From Patellaria atrata CBS 101060 (Eukaryota > Ascomycota > Dothideomycetes > Patellariales > Patellariaceae), in the NCBI GenBank assembly GCA_010093705.1, contig MU006089.1, forward strand, positions 2,095,561 to 2,159,560: DNA of 64,000 bases. The letters are read 5' to 3'. A program made the translations under genes and the position numbers. This document shows positions 43,824 through 54,800 of this stretch, one piece after another. The stretch's first letter is position 1. Each line of letters starts with the position of its first letter. The notes beneath the pieces are model-generated. The model made no database searches and was not told the DNA's origin. It saw nothing but the letters and a program-made list of their open reading frames with translations.

Positions 43824-44246
43824 ATGAGAGTCATTCATCCAATTGCAGCATTGCTGCTGACTCCTCTCACTTCATCAACACCGCTACCAGATAGACGTGA
43901 TGGTACGTAGCATTGATTATGCATGCTGTTATCATGGATGTACTGACACAACCAAGGACTATCGGGACTACTTGAAAATCTGCACTCAAAGAAGGCTGAG
44001 GCTCCAGCGAACGTACAACTTGAGGCAAACAATGTGACAGTTGCTGCCCCAACAGGAACCGTCGAAGTGCCCGCTGGCGTCGGGACCGCTGCTCCCACGG
44101 GGATGACTCCAGGAACCACAGTTTCTGATTTGCTCAACGACTTGGATGAGGAGATTGGCCCCGGTGCGAATCTTGGGGATATTTTCTCTGGTCTCGCCGG
44201 CCTAGTCAGCGAAAGGGCTACAGAAGGCGCTTCCAAAGTGAAATGA
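43824..44246 (+). CDS. Small secreted protein with signal peptide
   Basis: Exons 43824-43902 and 43957-44246 give 122 residues; the intron has GTACGT and CCAAG ends. The protein begins MRVIHPIAALLLTPLTSSTP, a short signal peptide, followed by a KK-containing helix (LENLHSKKAEAPANVQLEAN), an Ala/Thr/Pro/Gly-rich linker, and a terminal acidic helix (VSDLLNDLDEEIGPGANLGD). There is no Cys in the mature part. I recognise no family; it is a candidate secreted or wall protein. The downstream stretch to 44742 looks like it once belonged to the same gene (see next entry), so this frame may be a shortened product. Confidence 0.6.
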
Positions 44247-44742
44247 GGCGTAGACGACCTCATAGAGGTTGCAGGCGCTCTTGTTGGTAGCAGCGGGCAG
44301 GGAAATGGTGGAGTACTAAGGAACGGTAACGGTCTTGGTCTAGGACGTGGGAACGGACAAGGGAATGGAAGATGGAATGGTCGAGAAAGCGGATAAGGGC
44401 AATGGTCGAGAAAACGGTCAAGGAAACGGCAGAGGAAATGGTCGAGGTTGGTAATCCATCTTTCGTTAAGTATGAACTATATATTGACACTTCATAGGTG
44501 CTTTGCAAGGAAACCAGGGCAACAACGGTCGTGGTCGTAGTAGAGGCCAAAACAGGCAGGGAAACGGTCAAGGGAATGCTGGAAATGCTCTCGAGAACAA
44601 CGCTGCTGCCCCCAATGGCACTTCTGTTGTAGACCCGGCGTTGAATAACACTGGTAATGCTGCTGAGAATGCCACAGCAACAGACCCGGCAAAGCATCGT
44701 CGTTCCAGGCAGGTCAGGCGAAGTATCAAGCTGTGGGAATAG
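44247..44742 (+). pseudogene. Gly/Asn/Gln-rich downstream portion of the secreted-protein gene, apparently broken
   Basis: After the end of the frame at 44246, coding-like sequence continues with the low-complexity pattern NGRGNGQGN, repeated many times, then a proper-looking intron around 44447-44497, and an open stretch (about 44503-44742) rich in Asn, Gly and Gln that ends in a basic HRRSRQVRRS tail. About two interruptions separate these parts. Either the gene has decayed, the assembly has errors, or the downstream part is no longer used. Periodicity GGN-AAY/CAR shows at DNA level. Confidence 0.5.
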
Positions 44743-45215
44743 GTATACTATTATGAACGTCTCCCATAGACTACAACCGTTCAATCGTGGTGCATTTTGG
44801 TAGACACAGTCTTCAAGTTCTTCGTGCTATTCTCTTATTCTCTTCAGAGGAGAATCGGATGAATATATTTGAGATGTATATAGACTTTTTATGACTATGA
44901 GAACAAGTCCTTGCGATGAATACTGGTAGTGCGGTTCATTTCTCTTTTCATTTTGTTTTATTCTGAGCCAGTTCTTGAACTGCACCTTAAGGGAAGTGGG
45001 ATGGCCGGAAAGAGTAGTGCGGGCTGACTTTCTCCTCCGCTCTGAGTGGCCAATGGCAAGCTTTTACGGCGTCATTGGTCTCCTCGCTTTGCAACGGTAC
45101 TACACTTCCATTGCCTCGGACAATAGGAGGGTATGAGAAGCTTCCTCCCTCTAAGAATTCCGTCAATTCAATCTTTTTATTTTGAAGAACTCCTCTAGCT
45201 CCAGCGAATTCAGCG
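44743..45215. other. Intergenic upstream of the ETF-QO gene
   Basis: About 470 bases, no supported gene; a frame on the minus strand overlaps the ETF-QO start and has no recognisable content. Confidence 0.5.
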
Positions 45216-47169
45216 ATGGCATCTCGGACATCATACCCTGTAAATCTTATACGGCGAAACCTTGTAAATGCGACCCGAAGCCAAAAATCACCTCTTTCCC
45301 GACCGATGTCACACCTCCGATCGATTTTGCAATATAGATATAGACCAGCTGTACGGATAGTCGGACAGAGACGCGCCATATGTAATACTACGCGGAGATC
45401 ATTTGCGGATGTCAACGAAGATGCCTTCGATCCCCGACAATTAGATCGCGAAAGCGATGAGGTTGATGTTTGCATTGTCGGTGGCGGACCAGCGGGTCTG
45501 AGTGCTGCCATTAAGTTGAAGCAAATAGCTAACGATGCAGGGAACGAGGGTTTCCGGGTACTATTACTGGAAAAATCTGGAGAAATAGGTGATCATATTC
45601 TATCTGGAAACGTGATGGAGCCAAGTGCTATTAGTGAGCTCATTCCGGACTGGAACGACCCGGAGAATCCCTATCGCTTCGAGCACGTTACGCCCGCAAA
45701 GGTGGATAAGATGCGCTTTCTCACTAAGAATAGAGCAATACCGATACCCGCACCATCTCAAATGAACAACCATGGAAATTATATATTGAGTTTAAACCAA
45801 TTCACAAAATGGCTTGGTGAGAGGGCAGAGGAGATAGGGGTAGAGATATATCCAGGGTTTGCAGCAAGCGAGTTGCTGTATACACGTGAAGGAGCCGTCA
45901 AAGGAGTGGCGACAAATGACTTAGGTATCGGAAGAGATGGGAAGCCTAAGGACACATTCCAGAGAGGTATGGAGTTCCACGCTAGGGTCACACTGCTCGC
46001 GGAGGGTTGTCACGGCAGTTTGACCAAACAGGCCATCAAGAAGTTTGATCTTCGAAGAGATAGTCAACATCAGACCTACGGCCTAGGTGTTAAAGAGGTA
46101 TGGGAGATAGATCCAGCTAAATTCGAACCCGGCCTAATTGTCCACTCCATGGGCTACCCTCTTCCTTCAGATACCTATGGAGGGGGCTGGATGTATCATT
46201 TCGGTGATAATCTAGTCAGCATAGGACTGGTAGTTGGTCTTGATTATCCAAACCCATGGTTAGCCCCATACGGAGAATTTCAGAAGATGAAACATCACCC
46301 ATTGTATAAACACTACTTAGAAGGTGGGAAATGCATCTCATACGGCGCGAGGGCACTGAATGAGGGTGGCTTTCAGTCCATTCCGAAATGTGCGTTTCCT
46401 GGCGGAGCCTTGATCGGTGATACAGCAGGATTTCTCAATGTACCAAAAATCAAAGGTACACACACCGCTATGCGGTCTGGTATGCTAGCCGCCGAGGCAA
46501 CATACTCGGCCCTGACAACAAATGATGAAGGTACCGTATTTCTTTTCGATTATGAAGACAAGCTTCGGTCATCCACCATTTGGTCTGAGCTTAAACAAGT
46601 TCGGAACATGCGGCCCTCTTTCCACAACCCCCTCGGCTTATATGGAGGTATCCTATATTCTGGACTTGAAGCATTTCTATTTAGGGGCAAATCACCATGG
46701 ACATTGAAGCATAAAAAGACAGACTATGCCGCCACCAAAAAGGCAGACCAGTGCAAGAAAATCGAATATCCCAAGCCAGACGGCAAAATCAGCTTTGATA
46801 TTTTAACCAGTGTGAGTCGAACAGGTACGAACCATGAGGAAGATCAGCCAGTCCACTTGAGGGTTGCAGATTGGGATAAGCATGCCAAAGAAGAATGGCC
46901 GCAGTTCAAAGGAGTCGAAAACAGATTCTGTCCTGCTGGTGTTTACGAGTATGTGGAGGATGAGAGCAAAGAACTTGGGGTGAGATTCCAGATAAACGCA
47001 CAGAAGTACGTCTAACCCTTTAATCTACCTGCAGCTGTAATCCTTTGCACGAGCTGACCTTTTCTGCAGCTGCATTCATTGTAAGACTTGTGATATCAAA
47101 GTTCCCAACCAGGGAATCAACTGGACTACACCCCAAGGAGGTGAAGGGCCTAAGTACACCATGACTTGA
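45216..47169 (+). CDS. CIR2: Electron-transfer flavoprotein:ubiquinone oxidoreductase
   Basis: ETF-QO (ETFDH) passes electrons from mitochondrial acyl-CoA and amino-acid dehydrogenases, through ETF, to ubiquinone at the inner membrane. Exons 45216-47005 and 47070-47169 give 629 residues. The first 60 residues are rich in Arg and Ser and lack acids, a mitochondrial presequence. The FAD dinucleotide fold follows ([19 protein letters not shown], residues 84-102), then the family blocks [43 protein letters not shown] and [20 protein letters not shown]. The C-terminal ferredoxin-like domain binds a 4Fe-4S cluster: Cys in [13 protein letters not shown] and, across the intron, [15 protein letters not shown]. 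The only intron thus splits the iron-sulfur domain. Confidence 0.97.
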
Positions 47170-48009
47170 GAACTGGGATTCTCGTCGACATTAGCATGAT
47201 CTTAAAGCAATCCGATGTGGTTATATGGGGGGAGGCATGTGTAATCACCCTTTTGGTGGTTGAGATAACTGATTGAGGTCTCTCTCTGTGACGTGTGATT
47301 GAGGCTCTCATTACGGACCTTAATCCAAATTTGGCGTCACGGTGATCTAGATTCTCTAAATGGGTTGTTGTACAAACCGGTCGCCAAGGGTTACGAGTAG
47401 CGTTCAGCCTTTCTCAATGGAAGGGGTTCATATGTCGCTATCCGGGACCCCCTTCCCTTCTACCCGTAAATAACTATACTCGAAGAAAAGATGTATATAG
47501 ATGAGAAATGCGTTGATAAGATACAAGCCAGGTTCCCCCAAATCCCTCAAGCAGTCAATTAACGCCCTGTTTGTATGCATTATCTGCCTTATTGTCAACC
47601 GGTGATGTTATGAGGTCTGAGTCGGCTAAAAACGGTTAGTGTAACCTGAAGGTGAGGCGTACAGGGCTGAAACTGACCAACCAGGGCACAGCACAACACC
47701 CATTTTCTTTTCTTCCAAGGTTTACCCACTCGACGCCCCCTTCAACACGCACCTCGTCTCTCTCACCTCTCACTCATCCCACGCACAACTTTTCATTCTC
47801 TATCTCCACCTCAAGGTTGCAGGAATTCCTTTGCATCAATTACGTGTCCGGTTAGCCTATCTCAACCCGGCGGCAGTACTTATTCCATCTCTCCCATTTA
47901 CCTCGCCGCACTTTAACGGTGGACACTCTCTTAAGGGCCTGATCTAGAAATTTCTTGCTTGCAGCTCTGCGCACTTGGGAAACGAACTCTGGAGGTTAAC
48001 TTGCCCAAC
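47170..48009. other. Intergenic, ETF-QO to SR protein gene
   Basis: About 840 bases; the last 350 are C/T- and CA-rich and look like the leader of the SR protein gene. No other gene supported. Confidence 0.5.
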
Positions 48010-49762
48010 ATGACGGAAGTATCGTCGACCCGACTTTATCTGGGAAACCTTCCTCGTAATGGTATGCTTGTCCTTAAATTCCTGGATGGATGTCCTTGAC
48101 CTTCAACTCTTGCTTTGGATGACGCGGATATCCTCCCATGATGGATCCAGGATCATCAAGCACCGTGGAATATGGCCTTGCTAACTCTCGCTGGAATCTA
48201 GCCACCAAGGCCGACGTTGAGACTCATTTCGCGACTCATGGCACTGGCGAAATCACGGAAATCAAGCTTATGAATGGCTTTGGCTTCATCGAATACAAAG
48301 ATGCCGCAGACGCTCGTGAGGTCGTTCCAAGTGAGTGAACCTTCCCAGCATCTAGGGAACTTCAAGAACATCGCTAACCTTCTGTTGCGTCTAGCTTTCC
48401 GTATGTTCTCTACCACCCTCGGTACCTACCCCTTCGCGACGCGTAAGTTATTGACACAAGCTAGATGGTTCCGACTTCATGGGCGAACGCCTAGTCGTTC
48501 AGTTCGCGCGTGGCTCTCGCAGGAATGAAAACTTCCCAGGTCATCAAGAACGCGTTGCTCCACGCCCTCGCCGCACCCCGTTTCGCATGCAAATTTCTGG
48601 CCTTCCCGCAGAGACCAGCTGGCAGGTTAGCTCTTCCCCCATGTTCCTTGGCTATTGGATCCTTTGGACCATTGCATATTCTGGATTTCTTACGTCCCGT
48701 CTTTGTCATCCCCGCAAACAATTTCCCAGTAAAATTTCAGATGTTGTTCCGTTGGGTGCCCCATTCCATGAGTTTCGAGGCTCTATTAATCCACTTGCAT
48801 GCTCTCCCATAATTCCACCGGTGTACAATATTCCCCTTCCTAGAGAAACTGACCTCTACACATGTTCCAATTGCTCCTTGTTTTTTCTTCTCCATCGCAA
48901 CTCAAAATTGGTACCCTCAAGCATTTTGGCACCTTGGCTTGACTTTATTCGGCTGGCCATGGACTGCGTTCTTTACCTTGCATCGCAGGAAATTAGTTTG
49001 AGGAACCGCACTCACGCTGGACCTTAGGATCTGAAAGATTTTGCTCGCCAATCCGGTCTCGACGTCGTCTACTCCGAAGTTGGTCGCGATCGTGATGGAA
49101 AGGGGTGAGTTTTCAGCTCCTCATTCGAATGCGCTTTGTACTAATTTCCTAGATTTGTTGAATATGAGACCGCGAATGACCTTAGAAGTGCGGTCGAGAA
49201 ACTTGACAACCGTGAGTTCAAGGGTCAAGCAGTTCGCTGCGTCGCCGATGTACGTTCCCATCTTGTTTTCCGAGCTTCGCTAAGCTATCATTTCCTACTG
49301 CTACTTGAGCCCGACATATTAACTTCTGATTAGGAACAGGCTGAACGTCCCCGCGACCGCTTCCGCTCGCGCTCACCCCCACCTGGTGGTCGCCGCGGAT
49401 ATGGTCCTCCGGGAGACGATTACTACTATGATCGCCGTGGTCCTCCACGAGGGTATAGCCCTCGTCGCGATGACTATCGTCGTAGGACACCGCCGCGCTA
49501 TTATGATGATGGCCGTGAGAGGTATGGTCGTTCGTCACCACGTCCACGTGGGCCACCTGGAGATGAGTATCCTGCTCCAAGGCCTAGGTACCCTGAAGAT
49601 GGGTATGATGCCCGTCCTCCACCTCGTCGTGGCTATGAGCCTGAACCTTACATGAATGGGCATGGTAGGCCATACGATCGTCCACCATCCCCAAGGAGGC
49701 CAAGGAGCCCCGGTCGTAGTGGGTATGACGCTGGTTACGACCGCCGCGCCCCGTACTGGTGA
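48010..49762 (+). CDS. SR-type splicing factor with two RRMs (Srp2-like)
   Basis: A nuclear RNA-binding splicing regulator. Seven exons close in phase: 48010-48061, 48202-48330, 48395-48400, 48465-48625, 49028-49104, 49153-49249 and 49334-49762, giving 316 residues. RRM1 has RLYLGNLPRN (RNP2) and GFGFIEYKD (RNP1); RRM2 has RMQISGLPAETSWQDLKDF, the SWQDLKD hallmark of pseudo-RRMs in SR proteins, and GRDRDGKGFVEYE. The C terminus is Arg/Gly/Tyr/Pro-rich with RSRSPPPG and SPRR motifs. The third exon is only six bases, CTTTCC; it is needed to reach the conserved-looking VVPTFHGSDFMGERL. Intron four (48626-49027) is 402 bases, far longer than the others. Both features suit regulated splicing of its own message. 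Confidence 0.93.
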
Positions 49763-50873
49763 ATACTCCATTCCTTATGCCCCTCTTCTCGAGTCTCTCC
49801 CTACTTATTGGATCCCGACTCACCCTTCTAGAAATTACAATTTCGCCGGCCCACTAAACGCACCCGTTTCAGAAAGAAGGCAATGGTATGCTCATGAGCT
49901 CAGCGTGGAGTGGGATGGTAACCTCAGTCGATCTGTAAGATAACAAAAAGTCCTTTATTCTCTTCTATGGATGGAGATTTCGCCGCGTCTCAGTGAGTTG
50001 GCGGAAATTTGCAACGGTCAGACCCCTAATTCTCGAGCGACGGATTATGTGGATTCTAAAATGGAGCGGGATTGGACATCGGTGGTTGACGTGATTAGTT
50101 CGCGTTCGACTACGATGTAATCTATCCTTCTCAGCGAGTTCTACTATCTCGGTCAAATTCAATCCTTCCTGGGAAAGCATATGGGGTTCTCTTTCTTTAA
50201 CAGTTAGGTGCTATGATTCAGCGGCAAATCTGTAGTTAGGCTCTCTGCAACACATTTGAGCGACATAATTTTCCTGCATTGGTTGATGTGACATCGTTTG
50301 TTCAAGATTCTCGAGCTCAATAATTAACCGTGGGAGTAAAGGATTCAGCTCCAGGGATGACTTTAGGAAACAGTCTTGGAAACACTTTGTAATATTCAAA
50401 ACGGGAGTCATAACCTAAGCATCACACATGATCTAGCCACACTTTTACTAACTTCGCACGCCAGATCAAAACGACCGGAGACACATATGATGGATATTCC
50501 CTACACCTCGAGAAACGAAAATTTATATGCAATGTTCCCAACTTCAGGTGCTCCCTCCGCATTCAGGACCGTTTGTTACCCTAGTAAAAGACAAGAAGAG
50601 CAAAATGGGCGTGGTGAGGGTTGAAATGACGAAGTTACCTCCCAAGATAGAGGCTAAAAAAAAAAAAAGGAAGTAGCGCGTTCCTCATTCCTCTTTTCGT
50701 TCATTCATGACCGTCCCATTCATTCCCTTTACTTTCAAATATTAGCTCGGTAACTTTAAATCCACGTCAAGGCCTCATAAAGGAAGAAGCTGCTCCTCAA
50801 TGCGAGTCGTCAAAGTTCCCCCGTTACTTCGTCGCGAAGGATTAACCAGCATTTTCCAGTCCCATTTTCCCCG
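49763..50873. other. Convergent intergenic, SR gene / aspartyl-protease-like gene
   Basis: About 1.1 kb between 3-prime ends. It has a poly-A run of 12 near 50657 and a short near-duplicate of CCGTTATTTCGTCG around 50820 and 50870. No gene supported. Confidence 0.5.
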
Positions 50874-53317
50874 TTATTTCGTCGAATCGTCGGACGGGTT
50901 TCTATCGTGCAGCGGCTTCCGAGGAATGGAGTGGTTGCTCCCCGTCTGTGTCAGCGGCACTCCTCCCGAGAAAGGCGAGAGAAGGCTCCCGCTGTGATGC
51001 GGCTGCTCTGGCGACACAATCCCATCATCTTCGACCATATGTGGGCTCGGAAAGCGTTCTGAAGGCGGGCTTGGGAAGCGCTCCGTAGGTGGGCTGACCA
51101 AGTACTCCGCGGGCGGGCCTATCAAGCGCTCTGTGGGCGGACTTGGTGCACCGTCTGTGGATGGACTTGGCGCTCTTTCTACGGGTGGATCCGGTCCGCT
51201 CTCGATCAGCGGAGTTGGTGCTCGTTCTGCGGGTCTCTGCTCTAGTCCGAGGCCGAGATCTCCAGCTGCAGGTGCATTTTCAGTGGGAATGCCCGAGATC
51301 AGAGAGACGGGTAGATCGGGCGCCGTAGGTGATTTCTCCGTGGGCATCTCGGCCCTTTTAGGGACGATGAGGCCGTCCGGATTGCGGTTTCGTGCCGCGT
51401 TCGGTGAGCTCTCGCCTGGCATCTCGTGGATGGGCTCTCGAGCGCCTGGTGTGCCAATGGAGAAGTAGTCTATTGATCTGTGGCCCATGGACAGCGGCGG
51501 CGACCCGGGATCTGGGCTCTCAAGTTCGCTGCGTCCACTCTGGTCCGACGCTAGGCGCTTATGGTGCCCGTAGTAAGAGGTGAGGGGGCCGCCTAGCGGA
51601 GGTGATTCCATCTCGTGTACTTGGTGTCGCGAATTCATCTGTGAATGTGAGTGCATGGAGGCCATATACGCCGGAAGTTCGGAGGAGACGACCGTGCTGA
51701 CTTCAGTTCGGTCGTCCAGGAGCTTCTTTCGGTTTTGGCGCCTGCGTTTGAAGAAGAACCAGCCGGCAGCCAGTAAGAGCACAGCTAGTACTCCGAAGAC
51801 GATACCCACTATAGCGCCAGTGGAAAGGCCTCTACCTCCTGATGAGGTTTCGAACGAAGGATTGATGATGGGCACTACCTGTGGCTCTGGTCGACTTTCG
51901 GTCCAGTTTACTCTGGATAGAGACCAATTTTTCTGGTCGTAGTCGACGGTCACATAAGCTTCCTGGAGGAATGTCCGACCGAAGGTATATGCCATACTTC
52001 CTTCCGCGCGTTTTATTGGGAAGTAGTGTTTCGCCTCGTTATAAAAAGGCCATGAAACATCCTGATCAAAAGCAGCATAAGGTAGGTCGACTTGAAGAGC
52101 TTGGTCCTGTTCATCCGCCCTTGTTAATCGAATACCTATCGTTATCCCGTCGAGATTATTCTGCCGTTGTTGATTGCTCAATGTATAAAGACCAGTTTCG
52201 TTATCGAACTTCAATCCCAAGGCATCGCTTAGTTTGTCGCATACAGCGGGTGGTAACCATAGATAGGGGAGTGTCGAGTCTATATTGACCTCAAAGTTCT
52301 GGTACACACCTCCCATGACAGATTGCGCATTCCCCCCTCCTGTCCTTACTGTCATATCTGACACCAGTACCTTTAGGGCTTCAGAATCGTTCGCATCTAA
52401 CGGCATTGATATTTCAGAGTCTGGCGCATCGGAGTCCAACCGACGGGACCGATCGTATCCACCAAGAACAAGACTCCCAAAAGTATTATTCCCTAGAGTT
52501 ATTAGACTCATTTCTCTAGGTATTGTCGAACGACAAGCGACGCCCTACAGGAAGCACCATAACCGAAAATCGATTACTTACTATAGTATGCGCCCGCAGT
52601 ATAACCATAAGACATACTAGGTATCCGAGGAGATTCGGCGGACGAGGAATTCAATGTTGACAAAAGACTTTGGTAAGTGTGACTGAACAACTTCACCCCC
52701 CCATGTGCTAACCCGAAAAGACCCATGAAATAATTGACTGTTTTAATTGACACGACAAGAGAGTCGTCTAGCTGTATGCTTGAATTATAACCAGAGTGCA
52801 ACGAAACTGTATCGGTTGCATATAATCCACTGCTATTCGACCACGGCTCTCCATAATGTGTTTCCGTCTCGATCGATGGGAAGACGAGCTTGAAAATGCC
52901 AATCACAGTATAGCTATTAGACAACGAGGTATTGTAACCTTCGTTTCGTCTATTACCGAAGGACTGTGCACCACGCAGTTCTGGACAATCGTCTGGAGCA
53001 TCAGTTCGATTGCAACCATCTGGTATTGGTAGCCATAGTCCTGCTGAGCTCAAGGACGGTAGCACATGAAACTGTTGTCCTGAAGTACCAGCATCGACGA
53101 CAAAGGTCGACCAGTGTCCATCATTTCCCTCGAATTTCTCCGAGACTGGGAAGATATAAGGCGTAGGTATTGTTGCCATGGAAAGCGTGAGGATGTGACG
53201 GAGAGAGGAATCGAATTGCTTACATTGGGTGAAGATAGACAAGAGAAAGCTGAAGATCCCGAGATTAGAAGCTAACGAGACGCAGGCTTCCGAGGCTATG
53301 GTTGTACAAGCTAACAT
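50874..53317 (-). CDS. Membrane-anchored aspartyl-protease-like protein
   Basis: Exons 53317-52582 and 52492-50874 close in phase for 784 residues. Pepsin-fold landmarks: FEGNDGHWSTFVVDAGTSGQ with Asp near residue 75, the N-lobe LSSAGLWLPIP, the C-lobe TFGSLVLGGYDRSR, and NIDSTLPYLWLPPAVCDKL with a second Asp near 316. Both motifs depart from the D-T/S-G consensus (DAG, then DST), so activity is doubtful. A single membrane segment (GAIVGIVFGVLAVLLLAAGW) near residue 470 precedes a basic stop-transfer FFKRRRQNRKK and a Pro/Ser-rich cytoplasmic tail of about 285 residues with repeats. Many NxS/T sites occur in the ectodomain. The start is uncertain: MLACTT at 53317 gives a poor signal peptide, and another splice (GTAAGC ... 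CCCAG) could remove the stretch before FSEKFEGNDG. Confidence 0.83.
51050..51235 (-). repeat. Degenerate Pro-rich coding minisatellite
   Basis: Within the cytoplasmic tail of the aspartyl-protease-like protein the unit P-P-x-E-R-x-x-S/G-P recurs about eight times at intervals of 8-9 codons (for example SPPTERFPSPPSERFPSP). The DNA shows matching GGTGGGCTTGG / GCGCTCTGTGGGCGG blocks. Copies differ, so it is an old expansion. Confidence 0.75.
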
Positions 53318-54800
53318 ATACAGTAGGTCAACTGATAATTGATTGTCATCTATCCATGGGTGCTGAAGGATTTGGGGGAGGTGGGTTGTAAGCAAACAGT
53401 TGTAGCTTCCGACCATAGTGCACCCCGCTCTCATCGGCCTCTCAGCGAATGGGGATATAAGCTCTCGAGGCCTCGACGCTTCAAAGACCATTGTTACATT
53501 TCGAAGACCGCAGTTTTTTCTTTCGTTGGCGAGAGATTATTGGGGGCCATTTTGGGGTGAGGTTGCAGCGGCAGGTCAACTTTGCAGAACCTTTGCAGAT
53601 TTCGACAGGGCCAAGGCTAACCATAAGAGAAAGCCATATAGTAACTCAGCCGGATATAGGCAAAGATTACCAGGACAACAGGTACATTGCCTCATTCCAT
53701 ACATCCGGTCAAAGTTAGAGTGTCCGTTTTACTGGCTGTCATGAATATTCCTACGTCGTTTACCTTAAGAGTTTGTATATAAATGCTGGTAAGTTCTTGC
53801 TCGCAAGGCTATCGGGGCGTCCAGTAGTTGTCGTGGAGGTCAATCTATATCCATGCTAAATGTTGTCTAGTTCGAGTATGGCGCGCACGGCAGGGCTCGT
53901 GGAGGGGATAATGCCCTTGTGCTTACATGCAGATGGTGGTAGCCGAAGATCTATCAAAGACCTCCATATTGGCTTTACATTGGATAGATCTGCATGATTG
54001 GCTGAGTTTGGCTGACTCCGTGGCTCAACATTGGGTCGTTATGCGAGAGACGGCGTTGCTTACCATTCTGAGCTATTCCACAACGGCCCGCATCGCACAA
54101 ACTCACCAATTTTTCCCGCATGCTACACCATCCGAACTACTACTCCCACCAACCTCTCATCACCAACTGTCAATCCGGCTTCCCTCCCCCAAAGTGCTTT
54201 TCACAAAATGACCCCGGAAAACCTTTCAGCGGCGAGTAGCTCCCAAGTCTACCCTTGTCCTATCACCGTTTACCAACCAATAACCAGCACGGCATTAATT
54301 ACCGTTTAAGAACTGTTTCTGTCTGCCTAATAGAGGCTGAAGATGCTGACTGGTCTAGAAAACCCGACGACCCTCGATACGGCTTCTCGAGTGGCTATCT
54401 TTGACTCTAAGGATTGGTGCCGAGCGTCGTTGCGTGCGTTGATCTGTATTGATCGCAAGAATCTTTTCGTATTCCAATTGCCCTCGGTCAAGGTATACCC
54501 GTTCTAAATGATCGGATGCATCATGTTGCATCCTTTAAGCAGGAAAGATGTACGTTCCTGTCGGATCTTTTCGCTGGCAGTCCAGGATTGTAATGTGGTC
54601 CCGCACCTGTAATGCGAGACTATATCACCTGTTTGCCGCAAAGCTGTTCCCTAGCTCTGCCTCTCTCCTCCAGGTTTTGCTACTCCTCTAATTTCTCTCT
54701 AGTTAAACACTCAGAGCAATTGCTATATTGCTGAACTAGAAGACTCGTCCCATCGTGCTCCAACACCGTCAGTCGTTTCGGGACTTTCTTTCTAGGAAAG
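53318..54800. other. Divergent intergenic, protease-like gene / GPI-type gene
   Basis: About 1.5 kb with no supported gene. The stretch before 54801 is C/T-rich and includes CTCTCCTCCAG and TTTCTCTCTAG, so a 5-prime UTR intron for the next gene is possible. Confidence 0.45.

Noticed and set aside
51133-51942. Plus-strand open frames opposite the protease-like gene
   Set aside because: Antisense of the Pro-rich tail and its repeats; no independent start, domain or splice evidence.
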